NCBI GenBank assembly: GCA_009785855.1
Contig: WQUG01000020.1
Span: 1 to 6,938 of the forward strand
Source: Actinomycetes bacterium
Lineage (GTDB): Bacteria > Actinomycetota > Coriobacteriia > WRKU01 > WQUG01
DNA length: 6,938 bases
Direction: 5' to 3'
Made by a program: the position numbers and the translations under genes. Below are positions 1 to 5,683 of the stretch, piece by piece. The stretch's first letter is position 1; each line of letters opens with the position of its first letter. Under the pieces are notes generated by a model. That model searched no databases. It was given only the letters and a program-made list of their open reading frames with translations, and was not told where the DNA came from.

Positions 1-594
1 CCGAACCACGCTGAAGAGGTCAGTCGCGGCCTGCCGTCGGCGACGGTCGTGGCCTCGGTCTGTCAGGAGACAGCGGACTTCTTCCAGAAGCTCTTCGCGA
101 CAAGCTTCTTCCGGGTCTACACGAACAACGATCTGGTCGGCGTCGAGATGTGCGGGACCGGCAAGAACGTCATCGCCATCGCCTGCGGCGTCTGCGACGG
201 ACTCGGATTCGGCGATAACGCGAAGGCCTCGCTCATGACCCGCGGTCTGGCAGAGCTTGCGCGTCTCGGAGCTGCGGTCGGCGCCGATCCCAAGACCTTC
301 ATGGGCCTGGCCGGCATGGGCGACCTCGTGGTGACCTGCACCTCGCGGCACTCCCGTAACCGTGCTTTGGGCGAGCTCATCGCCCGGGGCGGAAGTCTTG
401 CTGCCTACGAGGCGGAGACGAAGATGGTCGTCGAGGGCGCCGTCGCCTGTCGCGCCCTGCATCATCTGGCCTCCCGCCGCGGGATCGAACTGCCCATCAC
501 CGAGCTTGTCTATGAGATGCTCTACGAAGGGCTCAAACCAGAAGAAGCCTTGCTCATGCTCATGGACCGCCCTCTGGGAAGGGAGAAACTATGA
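1..594 (+). CDS. gpsA: NAD(P)H-dependent glycerol-3-phosphate dehydrogenase (5'-truncated by window edge)
   Basis: This enzyme reduces dihydroxyacetone phosphate to sn-glycerol-3-phosphate in the cytosol, supplying the backbone for phospholipids. The frame is open from base 1, so the gene starts outside the window and 197 residues are visible. The missing part should be the N-terminal Rossmann domain, since full-length family members have about 330-340 residues. The visible part opens with the family signature PNHAEEVSRGLPSATVVAS. It continues with GKNVIAIACGVCDGLGFGDN, whose lysine (visible residue 55) matches the catalytic lysine of the family. Then come TFMGLAGMGDLVVTCTSRHS and SRNRALG in the C-terminal helical domain. 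A GTG at position 49 could be mistaken for a start, but the conserved sequence upstream of it shows the protein continues. The usual CGALKN reads CGTGKN here, a mild variation. The stop overlaps the rpe start as ATGA, so the two genes are probably translationally coupled. Confidence 0.96.
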   Translation, partial: PNHAEEVSRGLPSATVVASVCQETADFFQKLFATSFFRVYTNNDLVGVEMCGTGKNVIAIACGVCDGLGFGDNAKASLMTRGLAELARLGAAVGADPKTFMGLAGMGDLVVTCTSRHSRNRALGELIARGGSLAAYEAETKMVVEGAVACRALHHLASRRGIELPITELVYEMLYEGLKPEEALLMLMDRPLGREKL

Positions 595-1259
595 CCGTCA
601 AGATCGCCCCGTCGCTCCTGTCCTGCGATTTCAGCAGGCTCGGCGAAGAAGCGCGCCTCATGGAGAAGGCAGGCGCCGACCTGCTGCACCTGGACGTGAT
701 GGACGGGCACTTCGTCGAGAACCTCACCTTCGGGCCACCGGTGATCAAGGCGCTCAAGGCCGCTACCTCGCTTCCGCTCGATGCCCATCTGATGATCACG
801 AACGCCGATCGCTGTGTCGACTGGTATCTGGATGCGGGCGCTGACTACGTCACGGTCCACGTCGAGGCCTGCCGGCATCTTGAGCGGGTCGTCACGCACA
901 TCCGCGAGCGGGGCGCCAAGGCGGGCATCGCCCTGAACCCGGCGACTCCGCTCGAGTTCATCGCGGAGGTCGCAGACAAGGTCGACCTGATATTGATCAT
1001 GAGCGTCAACCCGGGTTTCGGAGGACAGAGCTTCATCGAACGCAGCCTTGTCCGGATAGCCGAGGCAGACGAGATGTGTCGTTTCGCGGGAGTCGATCCG
1101 CTGATCGCGGTCGACGGAGGGATCAACGCCGAAACAGCCGCCCGGGCAGCGGGCGCCGGTGCGACCCTGCTTGTCGCCGGCAACGCCATCTTCGACAGCG
1201 CCGATCCGGCCGCAGCACTGGCCGATATCCGTTCCAGCGCTGACGCGGCTTCGCAGTAG
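591..1259 (+). CDS. rpe: Ribulose-phosphate 3-epimerase
   Basis: This cytosolic enzyme interconverts D-ribulose 5-phosphate and D-xylulose 5-phosphate in the pentose phosphate pathway. The 222-residue product has the normal family length and is a TIM barrel with all signatures in order: IAPSLLSCDFSRL (5-17), LLHLDVMDGHFVENLTFGPP (31-50), DAHLMI (64-69), MSVNPGFGGQSFI (137-149) and VDGGIN (174-179). The metal ligands His33, Asp35, His66 and Asp175 are present, and Asp35 and Asp175 are the expected acid/base pair, so activity is likely. The ATG start lies inside the gpsA stop (ATGA) and is preceded by a purine-rich ribosome binding site, AAGGGAG, at 579-585. The riboflavin-synthase-family gene follows after 9 bases. 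In several actinobacteria rpe heads a riboflavin operon, which may explain this neighbour. Confidence 0.98.
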   Translation: MTVKIAPSLLSCDFSRLGEEARLMEKAGADLLHLDVMDGHFVENLTFGPPVIKALKAATSLPLDAHLMITNADRCVDWYLDAGADYVTVHVEACRHLERVVTHIRERGAKAGIALNPATPLEFIAEVADKVDLILIMSVNPGFGGQSFIERSLVRIAEADEMCRFAGVDPLIAVDGGINAETAARAAGAGATLLVAGNAIFDSADPAAALADIRSSADAASQ

Positions 1260-1268
1260 GGAGGCGCG

Positions 1269-1859
1269 ATGTTCTCAGGCATCATAGAGGCAGTGGGGAT
1301 CATCTCACAGATCGTAGTGCGCGGCCCGGGCTCGCAGATCGAGATCTATGCGCCGGACTTCGGGCGTGATATGGCGATCGGCGACGCGGTATCAGTCGAT
1401 GGCGAGAAGCTGACGATCGCGCAGTTCTCGCGCGGCTCCTTTGCCGCCGACGTGACGAGCGACGCGCGCGATAACACCACCCTCGGAGAACTTTCGACCG
1501 GCCAGAAGGTGAACCTCGAACGTGCCCTGCGCATCTCGGATCGCATCGGCGGACATGCGCTGATGGGGATCACCGACGGCATCGGCATACTGGAACAACG
1601 CAGCTCATCGGGCAATACGATCAGCTACACCTTCCGGATCCCGGTGCCCCTGACCGACTACCTCATAGAGAGTGGGCCCATCGCGATCAACGGAGTATCG
1701 TTGACGGTGACACGCCTCTCCGGCGACCTCGTGACCTGTCTGGTCGTGCCGGCCATCAACGAGCAGACGACCTTAAGCGAGCTTTCTATCGATTCACCCG
1801 TCAATATCGAGATCGATCAGGTCGCCAAATACCTGAAGAAATTCGCTGTGGCCTCGTAA
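1269..1859 (+). CDS. Riboflavin synthase alpha-chain family protein lacking the usual catalytic residues (lumazine/flavin-binding paralogue?)
   Basis: The 196-residue protein has the two tandem lumazine-binding beta-barrels of riboflavin synthase (RibE), which dismutates two 6,7-dimethyl-8-ribityllumazine molecules to riboflavin. Family signatures seen are the start MFSGIIEAVG, TTLGEL and VNLERALRISDRIGGH in barrel 1, and GPIAINGVSLTVTRL, QTTLSEL and VNIEIDQVAKYLKKF in barrel 2. The active-site strings are altered. The E. coli GCCLTV motif with the essential Cys48 reads GEKLTI (45-50), with Glu46 and Lys47 in place of the cysteines. The GGHxxSGH motif reads GGHALMGITDG, which keeps the first histidine but has Ile where His102 should be. 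The conserved ETL and (H/E)TL strings read DAR and AIN. Length and frame are intact with no stop codon, so it looks like a maintained protein. By analogy with Photobacterium lumazine protein, a non-catalytic relative, it may bind rather than convert a flavin or lumazine. A diverged active enzyme is not excluded. It has a GGGAGG ribosome binding site (1259-1264) and probably shares the rpe transcript. Confidence 0.85.
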   Translation: MFSGIIEAVGIISQIVVRGPGSQIEIYAPDFGRDMAIGDAVSVDGEKLTIAQFSRGSFAADVTSDARDNTTLGELSTGQKVNLERALRISDRIGGHALMGITDGIGILEQRSSSGNTISYTFRIPVPLTDYLIESGPIAINGVSLTVTRLSGDLVTCLVVPAINEQTTLSELSIDSPVNIEIDQVAKYLKKFAVAS

Positions 1860-2001
1860 CGCTGCCGTCAGCCATCGCTATCCTGCCGCCTGACCATCAA
1901 ATATGAAACCCCGGTTGCATATTCTATGAAGTCCCGAAGCGGCGTGCGATGATAGCTCAGTAAGCCCTGAGCAGGCAGATCCAAGGAAGAAGGACGACAG
2001 C
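1860..2001 (+). other. Intergenic region, probable promoter of the nifS-to-queD unit
   Basis: This 142-base gap is the only sizeable space between same-strand genes in the window, and it contains an AT-rich island unlike the flanking GC-rich coding DNA. I see no convincing hairpin followed by a T tract that would end the upstream unit. A weak extended -10-like string, TGCGATGAT (1945-1953), sits 17 bases after a poor -35 match (1925-1930). A TTGCAT (1915-1920) and a TATTCT (1920-1925) also occur but are badly spaced for a standard sigma-70-type promoter. A strong ribosome binding region, AGGAAGAAGGA (1984-1994), precedes the ATG at 2002. Promoter activity here is inferred from gene layout more than from motif quality. 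Confidence 0.5.
1895..1928. promoter_or_regulatory. Imperfect palindrome, candidate operator upstream of the Fe-S gene pair
   Basis: A dyad with 17-base arms centres between 1911 and 1912, and 13 of the 17 positions pair. The core is ATATGAAACCCCGGTTGCATAT (1901-1922), written as ATATGaAACCc and cGGTTgCATAT, and CAT and ATG flank it symmetrically at 1895-1897 and 1926-1928. There is no T tract after it, so it does not look like an intrinsic terminator. Its position 74 bases before a cysteine desulfurase start suggests a site for a dimeric regulator, perhaps one sensing Fe-S or cysteine status such as an Rrf2-family protein. The regulator identity is inference, and no regulator gene is in the window. 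Confidence 0.4.
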
Positions 2002-3195
2002 ATGGGCAGCAGGTATTTCGATCACGCGGCGACCACGGCGATGGATCCGCGTGTCACACAGGCGATGATGCCCTATTTCACGGAGCAGTTCGGCAACCCG
2101 AACTCGCTGTATACCCTCGGGCGCGACGCAGCGCGCGCGCTTGAAGACGCCCGCACGCGGGTCGCCGCCGGGATCGGGGCGGCACAGCCCGCCGAAGTGG
2201 TGTTCACGAGCGGGGGCAGCGAATCTGACAACGAGGCCTTCTTCTCGATCCTGCGCAAGGTCGCGCCGGAGGGCGGCCATATCATCACCTCGGCCTACGA
2301 GCACGACGCCGTGCTCAACACGGCGAAGTGGCTCGCAAAGCACGGCTATGATCTGGACCTGGTCAGACCGCGCAAGGACGGTCACGTCTATGCGGACGAT
2401 GTGGGCGCGCTCATCTGCAAGGACACGAAGCTCGTCAGCATCATGCACAGCAACAACGAGATCGGCGCGATCAACGACATCAGGAGCATCGCCGCGCGTG
2501 CCCACGAGGCCGGCGCCCTCATGCACACCGACGCGGTCCAGTCTCTGGGTAAGGTACCGTTCTCCGTGGTCGATCTCGACGTCGACCTTGCCTCCTTCAC
2601 GGCGCATAAGCTGCACGGCCCCAAAGGCGTCGGCGCGCTCTATCTCAAGCGCGGCGTGCGCTTCGACGCGCTCATCAAGGGGGGCGGTCAGGAGACCAGG
2701 CGACGCAGCGGCACGCAGAACGTCGCCGGCGCCGTCGGTTTCGCCACCGCGATCGAGCTGGCCCTGGCAGATCGCGACAGCGAAGCTACCCGGCTGTCTG
2801 CCCTGCGCGACCGTGTCATCGACGGCCTCACCTCGCGCCTGGAGAACGTCCAGGCCACCGTGACGCAGGGCGATCGCCTGCCCAACCTCGCCTCGCTTCT
2901 GGTCAAGGGCGTCGAAGGCGAGTCGATGTTGCTGCAACTGGACAACCTCGGATTCTCGGTCTCTACCGGTTCTGCCTGCAGCTCCGGCTCGCTGGAGCCC
3001 AGCCATGTGCTGCTTGCGATCGGGGTGCCGCAGGTCATCGCGCACGGCAGCCTGCGGGTCTCGCTGGGCCGCGATAACACCGAGCAGGATGTCGATGACT
3101 TCATCGAGGCGCTGGTACCCATCATCGAGAAACTCCGGGCGATGTCGCCGGTCTATACGAAGATGTTCTGCGGACCCGACGCGATCACGTTCTAA
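2002..3195 (+). CDS. nifS: Cysteine desulfurase, NifS/IscS type (group I)
   Basis: This PLP enzyme removes sulfur from L-cysteine, giving alanine and an enzyme persulfide used for Fe-S clusters and possibly tRNA thiolation. The 397 residues match the family length. Motifs in order are YFDHAATT (5-12), FGNPNSLYTLGR, VFTSGGSESDN, an AYEHDAV segment with His101 that should stack on PLP, MHSNNEIGAIN, HTDAVQSLGK, and SFTAHKLHGPKGVGALYL with the PLP-binding Lys203. Next come GGGQETRRRSGTQNVAGA and SVSTGSACSSGSLEPSH with the persulfide-forming Cys326. The active-site loop is the long group I form, as in NifS and IscS, rather than the SufS form. The ATG is preceded by AGGAAGAAGGA. The gene lies 13 bases before an IscU-type scaffold, its expected sulfur acceptor. 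No nitrogenase genes are nearby, so a general Fe-S role is likelier than a nitrogen-fixation role. Confidence 0.97.
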   Translation: MGSRYFDHAATTAMDPRVTQAMMPYFTEQFGNPNSLYTLGRDAARALEDARTRVAAGIGAAQPAEVVFTSGGSESDNEAFFSILRKVAPEGGHIITSAYEHDAVLNTAKWLAKHGYDLDLVRPRKDGHVYADDVGALICKDTKLVSIMHSNNEIGAINDIRSIAARAHEAGALMHTDAVQSLGKVPFSVVDLDVDLASFTAHKLHGPKGVGALYLKRGVRFDALIKGGGQETRRRSGTQNVAGAVGFATAIELALADRDSEATRLSALRDRVIDGLTSRLENVQATVTQGDRLPNLASLLVKGVEGESMLLQLDNLGFSVSTGSACSSGSLEPSHVLLAIGVPQVIAHGSLRVSLGRDNTEQDVDDFIEALVPIIEKLRAMSPVYTKMFCGPDAITF

Positions 3196-3196
3196 G

Positions 3197-3202
3197 AAAG
3201 GA
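3197..3202 (+). promoter_or_regulatory. Ribosome binding site that fixes the scaffold gene start
   Basis: AAAGGA lies just after the desulfurase stop (TAA, 3193-3195) and six bases before the ATG at 3209. The scaffold reading frame is open much further upstream inside the desulfurase gene, but that stretch encodes an arginine/serine-rich shadow sequence. This site and the conserved N-terminus (MIYSEKVMDHFRNPRN) place the real start at 3209. Confidence 0.75.
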
Positions 3203-3208
3203 CTGACG

Positions 3209-3670
3209 ATGATATATTCAGAGAAAGTGATGGACCACTTCCGCAATCCGCGCAACGTGGGAAAGATCGAGGACGCGGACGGCGAAGGCGAGGTCGGCAA
3301 CCCCGTCTGCGGCGACATCATGAACATCACGATCGCGGTCGACGATGCCGATACGATCACCGACTGCAAGTTCCAGACTTTGGGCTGCGGCGCGGCCATC
3401 GCGACCTCCTCGATCGTCACCGAACTCGTCAAGGGCCGCAATATCCAGGATGCCGTCAAGCTGAGCAAGCAAGACGTCGCAGACGAGCTCGACGGACTGC
3501 CGGCGGTCAAGATGCACTGTTCGGTGCTTGCCACCGACGGCCTGAAGGTCGCCATCGACGACTACCTGAAGAAACACGGACGCGAGCCGCTCTCCGGTGA
3601 GATCAAGAGCGCCGATCCGAACTTCGACCCACACGGCGAAGAGGAGTCCGCGGAAGGCGAGGACGACTAG
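3209..3670 (+). CDS. iscU: Fe-S cluster assembly scaffold, IscU/NifU N-terminal type
   Basis: The 153-residue protein receives sulfur from the cysteine desulfurase encoded just upstream, builds [2Fe-2S] or [4Fe-4S] clusters and passes them to apoproteins. The hallmarks are YSEKVMDHFRNPRNVG (3-18), VGNPVCGD with Cys34 and Asp36, FQTLGCGAAIATSS with Cys60, and LPAVKMHCSVLATDG with His103 and Cys104. All three cluster-ligand cysteines are present. The LPPVK sequence that the HscA chaperone recognises in classical IscU reads LPAVK here, and no hscA or hscB is in the window. After the conserved fold, a tail from about residue 134 (SADPNFDPH, then mostly Glu and Asp) is strongly acidic and unlike E. 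coli IscU. There is no second ferredoxin or Nfu domain, so it is not a full-length NifU. The start is set by AAAGGA at 3197-3202. Confidence 0.96.
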   Translation: MIYSEKVMDHFRNPRNVGKIEDADGEGEVGNPVCGDIMNITIAVDDADTITDCKFQTLGCGAAIATSSIVTELVKGRNIQDAVKLSKQDVADELDGLPAVKMHCSVLATDGLKVAIDDYLKKHGREPLSGEIKSADPNFDPHGEEESAEGEDD

Positions 3671-4498
3671 GTGATCGTCGCTGACGTACAGGCGCTGCTC
3701 GACGCGCGTTACCCCCCACAAGACGCGGAGCCCTGGGATCGCGTGGGCCTGCTGAGCGGGGAGGCCTCGCGTCCGGTGACGCATATCGCCTGTGCGCTTG
3801 ATCCTGATCTTGAGACCATCCGGCGCGCCTCGCAGTGCGGCGCAGATCTGCTGGTCACGCACCATCCCACCTGGCTGGCAAGGGAGCCGGATGAAGCACC
3901 CTCGATGTATGGACTTACGCTCGAATACGCAGCGCGTGAGAGCGGCATCGCGCTCATCGCCTGTCACACGAACCTCGATGTGAGCGAGGAAGCGCGCCTG
4001 TCTTTAGGAAACGGTTTGAATCTGAAGTCTGAGGGTACTCTGGCTGACTGGTTCGAAGGGGAAGAGACCCCCTTCGAACAACCTGACTTCGCACAGCTCT
4101 GGAGCACGAAGCGCAAGACCACGCTCGAACATATCGCCGATCGCCTTTCACGCCTCTACCGCACTCCCGTGCGCCTTACGATAAGATGTGGGGGCCCTGA
4201 CCACCTGATATTCTCGATCGTGACCGCCACGGGGTCCGGCGGCGATGTGATCGAGGCCGCCTGCGCCCGCCACGCTGATCTGCTGATCACCGGTGAGCTG
4301 AAGTACCACCAGCTCCTGGAGGCGCGCGATCTCGGACTTTCCGTCATCGAGCTCGGGCACGACGTCAGCGAATGGCCGCTGGCAGCACTGCTCTTCGATG
4401 CGCTGAAGCCTGCCTGTGAAGCCAGTGATGTGCGGATCACGCTGCTCAAGCGTGTCCTGCAATCAGACGTCAGGGACCGCAGGAAGAACCGCCCATGA
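3671..4498 (+). CDS. Nif3/YbgI-family dinuclear metal-binding protein
   Basis: The family (also named GTP cyclohydrolase I type 2 homologue) forms ring-shaped hexamers with a two-metal site, and its cellular role is not settled. The 275 residues match the short form without the inserted middle domain. Signatures are EPWDRVGLLSG (20-30), LLVTHHPTW with His64 and His65, ACHTNLDV with His99 and Asp103, ITGELKYHQLLEA, and ELGHDVSEWPL with His230 and Glu234. All expected metal ligands are present, so the site is probably functional. The start is GTG directly after the scaffold stop (TAG-GTG, no gap), with GAGGA at 3660-3664 inside the end of the upstream gene, which implies translational coupling. 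The start is supported by the usual N-terminal pattern of a helix then EPWD. The stop overlaps the next gene as ATGA. Confidence 0.93.
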   Translation: MIVADVQALLDARYPPQDAEPWDRVGLLSGEASRPVTHIACALDPDLETIRRASQCGADLLVTHHPTWLAREPDEAPSMYGLTLEYAARESGIALIACHTNLDVSEEARLSLGNGLNLKSEGTLADWFEGEETPFEQPDFAQLWSTKRKTTLEHIADRLSRLYRTPVRLTIRCGGPDHLIFSIVTATGSGGDVIEAACARHADLLITGELKYHQLLEARDLGLSVIELGHDVSEWPLAALLFDALKPACEASDVRITLLKRVLQSDVRDRRKNRP

Positions 4499-5217
4499 CA
4501 GCGAACCTGAAAGAGAGTGGTGCCCAGCTGCTGGAGATCCAGGATATCGACACGCAGCGACGCGTTCTGCAAGACCGTATCGATGCCCTGCCGCAGAAGC
4601 GGACCGTCGCGGCCCTGCGCGCCAAGAAGCAGGAAGGCGGTATGCGCATCGCGCAGATACAGGCCCGCATCGCAGAAGAAGCGCAGAAAAGCGAGACCGC
4701 GAGTGCTGCGCTTGCCAGCCTTGACGCCAAGATAGCCGCAGAACAACGCAAGATCGACGCGGCCACCGACCACCGCGAGGTCGCCACGCTCACCCGTGAG
4801 CTCGAGAACCTTGCCCGGCGCAAAGACGCGCTGGAAAGCGAGAGCCTGGGACATCTGCAGCAGCTCGAAGACCTCGAGCTCCTGCGTATCGACACCGAAG
4901 AGAAGGTCGCGTCGCTGTCCGCCCGTGAACAGACAGAGATCGCCGCCTGGCGCGAACAGACCGGCCGCCTGCACGCAGAGCTGGCGGACCTGGATGCACA
5001 GCGCGCACAGGTCGCGGCTCGGCTGCCTGAGGACCTCCGGGCACGCTACGAGGCGCTTGCGGCAGAGAAAGGCGGGGTCGTGGTCGCGCGTTTCGTGAAC
5101 GGGCGCTGTCTGGCCTGCTCTCTCACGCCTCCGACTGCCAGGCGCGCTGAGATCGAGTCCTCAGACACCATCGAACAATGTCCGCAGTGTCGCCGTCTTC
5201 TGGTGCTGGAGGACTGA
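4495..5217 (+). CDS. Coiled-coil protein with C-terminal C4 zinc ribbon (COG1579 family)
   Basis: This is a 240-residue predicted cytosolic protein of a widespread but poorly characterised family. Residues from about 5 to 185 are rich in Ala, Glu, Arg, Gln and Leu with heptad-like spacing, which indicates a long antiparallel coiled coil. The C-terminal part contains GGVVVARFVNGRCLACSL and then QCPQCRRLLVLED. Cys205, Cys208, Cys229 and Cys232 form two CxxC pairs for one zinc ion. Distantly related coiled-coil zinc-ribbon proteins from other bacteria have been linked to nucleic-acid binding or motility, but I assign no role here. The ATG shares an ATGA overlap with the Nif3-family stop and has AGGAAG at 4481-4486. 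The Nif3 - zinc ribbon - RNase H order recurs in actinobacteria, which supports both the assignment and a possible shared task. Confidence 0.9.
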   Translation: MTANLKESGAQLLEIQDIDTQRRVLQDRIDALPQKRTVAALRAKKQEGGMRIAQIQARIAEEAQKSETASAALASLDAKIAAEQRKIDAATDHREVATLTRELENLARRKDALESESLGHLQQLEDLELLRIDTEEKVASLSAREQTEIAAWREQTGRLHAELADLDAQRAQVAARLPEDLRARYEALAAEKGGVVVARFVNGRCLACSLTPPTARRAEIESSDTIEQCPQCRRLLVLED

Positions 5218-5218
5218 C

Positions 5219-5680
5219 ATGGATCTCACACTTCATACCGACGGCGGCTCGCGGGGCAACCCCGGGCCCTCCGGCATCGGATTCGTACTGGAACACGAGG
5301 GGCAGATCGTCTGCTCCGGCGGCGCCTTCATCGGGACGGCGACCAACAACGTCGCCGAGTATGAGGCGCTGATCTGGGGGCTAGAGAACGCCCGGGCCCT
5401 CGGCGCGACAGGGATCGAGATGATCGCGGACTCAGAGCTCATGGTCAAGCAGATCACCGGCGCTTATAAGATCAAGAACGCGGCGCTCAAGATCCTGGCC
5501 GCCCGGGTCCACGGCTTGCTGAAGGACTTCGAATCCTGGAGCTTCGAACACACGCTGCGCGCTGGCAACACCGAAGCTGACGCGCTCGTCAACGAAGCGC
5601 TTGATACGCAGGGCACGGCAGGCGGACCAGCACAGGACTGGACGGCGACTCCGCTCAGCTTGTTTCCTGGAAAGGACTAA
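5219..5680 (+). CDS. rnhA: Ribonuclease H family protein (RNase HI-like)
   Basis: The 153-residue protein should cut the RNA strand of RNA-DNA hybrids such as R-loops or replication primers. The DEDD metal site is complete: Asp8 in TDGGSRGNPGPSG, Glu47 in TNNVAEYEAL, Asp71 in IADSELMVKQ and Asp121 in NTEADALVNEALD. The basic protrusion of E. coli RNase HI is missing, and the sequence instead contains QITGAYKIKN, the pattern of the short RNase HI group also found in archaea and in many actinobacteria. The last 30 or so residues (TQGTAGGPAQDW onward) lie beyond the core fold and look disordered. In many actinobacteria this domain is fused to a phosphatase-like domain, but here it stands alone. 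The ATG begins one base after the preceding stop, with GGAGG at 5208-5212, so it is probably co-translated with the zinc-ribbon gene. Confidence 0.93.
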   Translation: MDLTLHTDGGSRGNPGPSGIGFVLEHEGQIVCSGGAFIGTATNNVAEYEALIWGLENARALGATGIEMIADSELMVKQITGAYKIKNAALKILAARVHGLLKDFESWSFEHTLRAGNTEADALVNEALDTQGTAGGPAQDWTATPLSLFPGKD

Positions 5681-5683
5681 GAC

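Noticed and set aside
1866..1894. Possible terminator hairpin after the riboflavin-synthase-family gene (GTCAG...CTGAC)
   Set aside because: The stem is only five pairs around a 19-base loop, and no T tract follows.
1915..1925. TTGCAT and TATTCT read as -35 and -10 promoter boxes
   Set aside because: They share a base and cannot act together. Neither has a good partner box at normal spacing.
3005..3208. N-terminal extension of the scaffold protein into the desulfurase gene
   Set aside because: The extension is Arg/Ser-rich shadow sequence. The conserved N-terminus and ribosome binding site place the start at 3209.
1957..3555. A 532-codon open frame on the minus strand across the cysteine desulfurase gene
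   Set aside because: It lies antisense to a gene with complete family motifs, has no recognisable domain, and is explained by the strong G/C bias at third codon positions that removes stop codons.
3218..3967. Minus-strand open frame across the scaffold and Nif3 genes
   Set aside because: The composition is that of a shadow frame and no domain is recognised, while the plus-strand genes there are certain.
4156..4974. Minus-strand open frame of 272 codons across the Nif3 and zinc-ribbon genes
   Set aside because: It is antisense to two well-supported genes. Its Leu-rich, hydrophobic look is what the reverse complement of a Glu/Gln/Lys-rich coiled coil gives.
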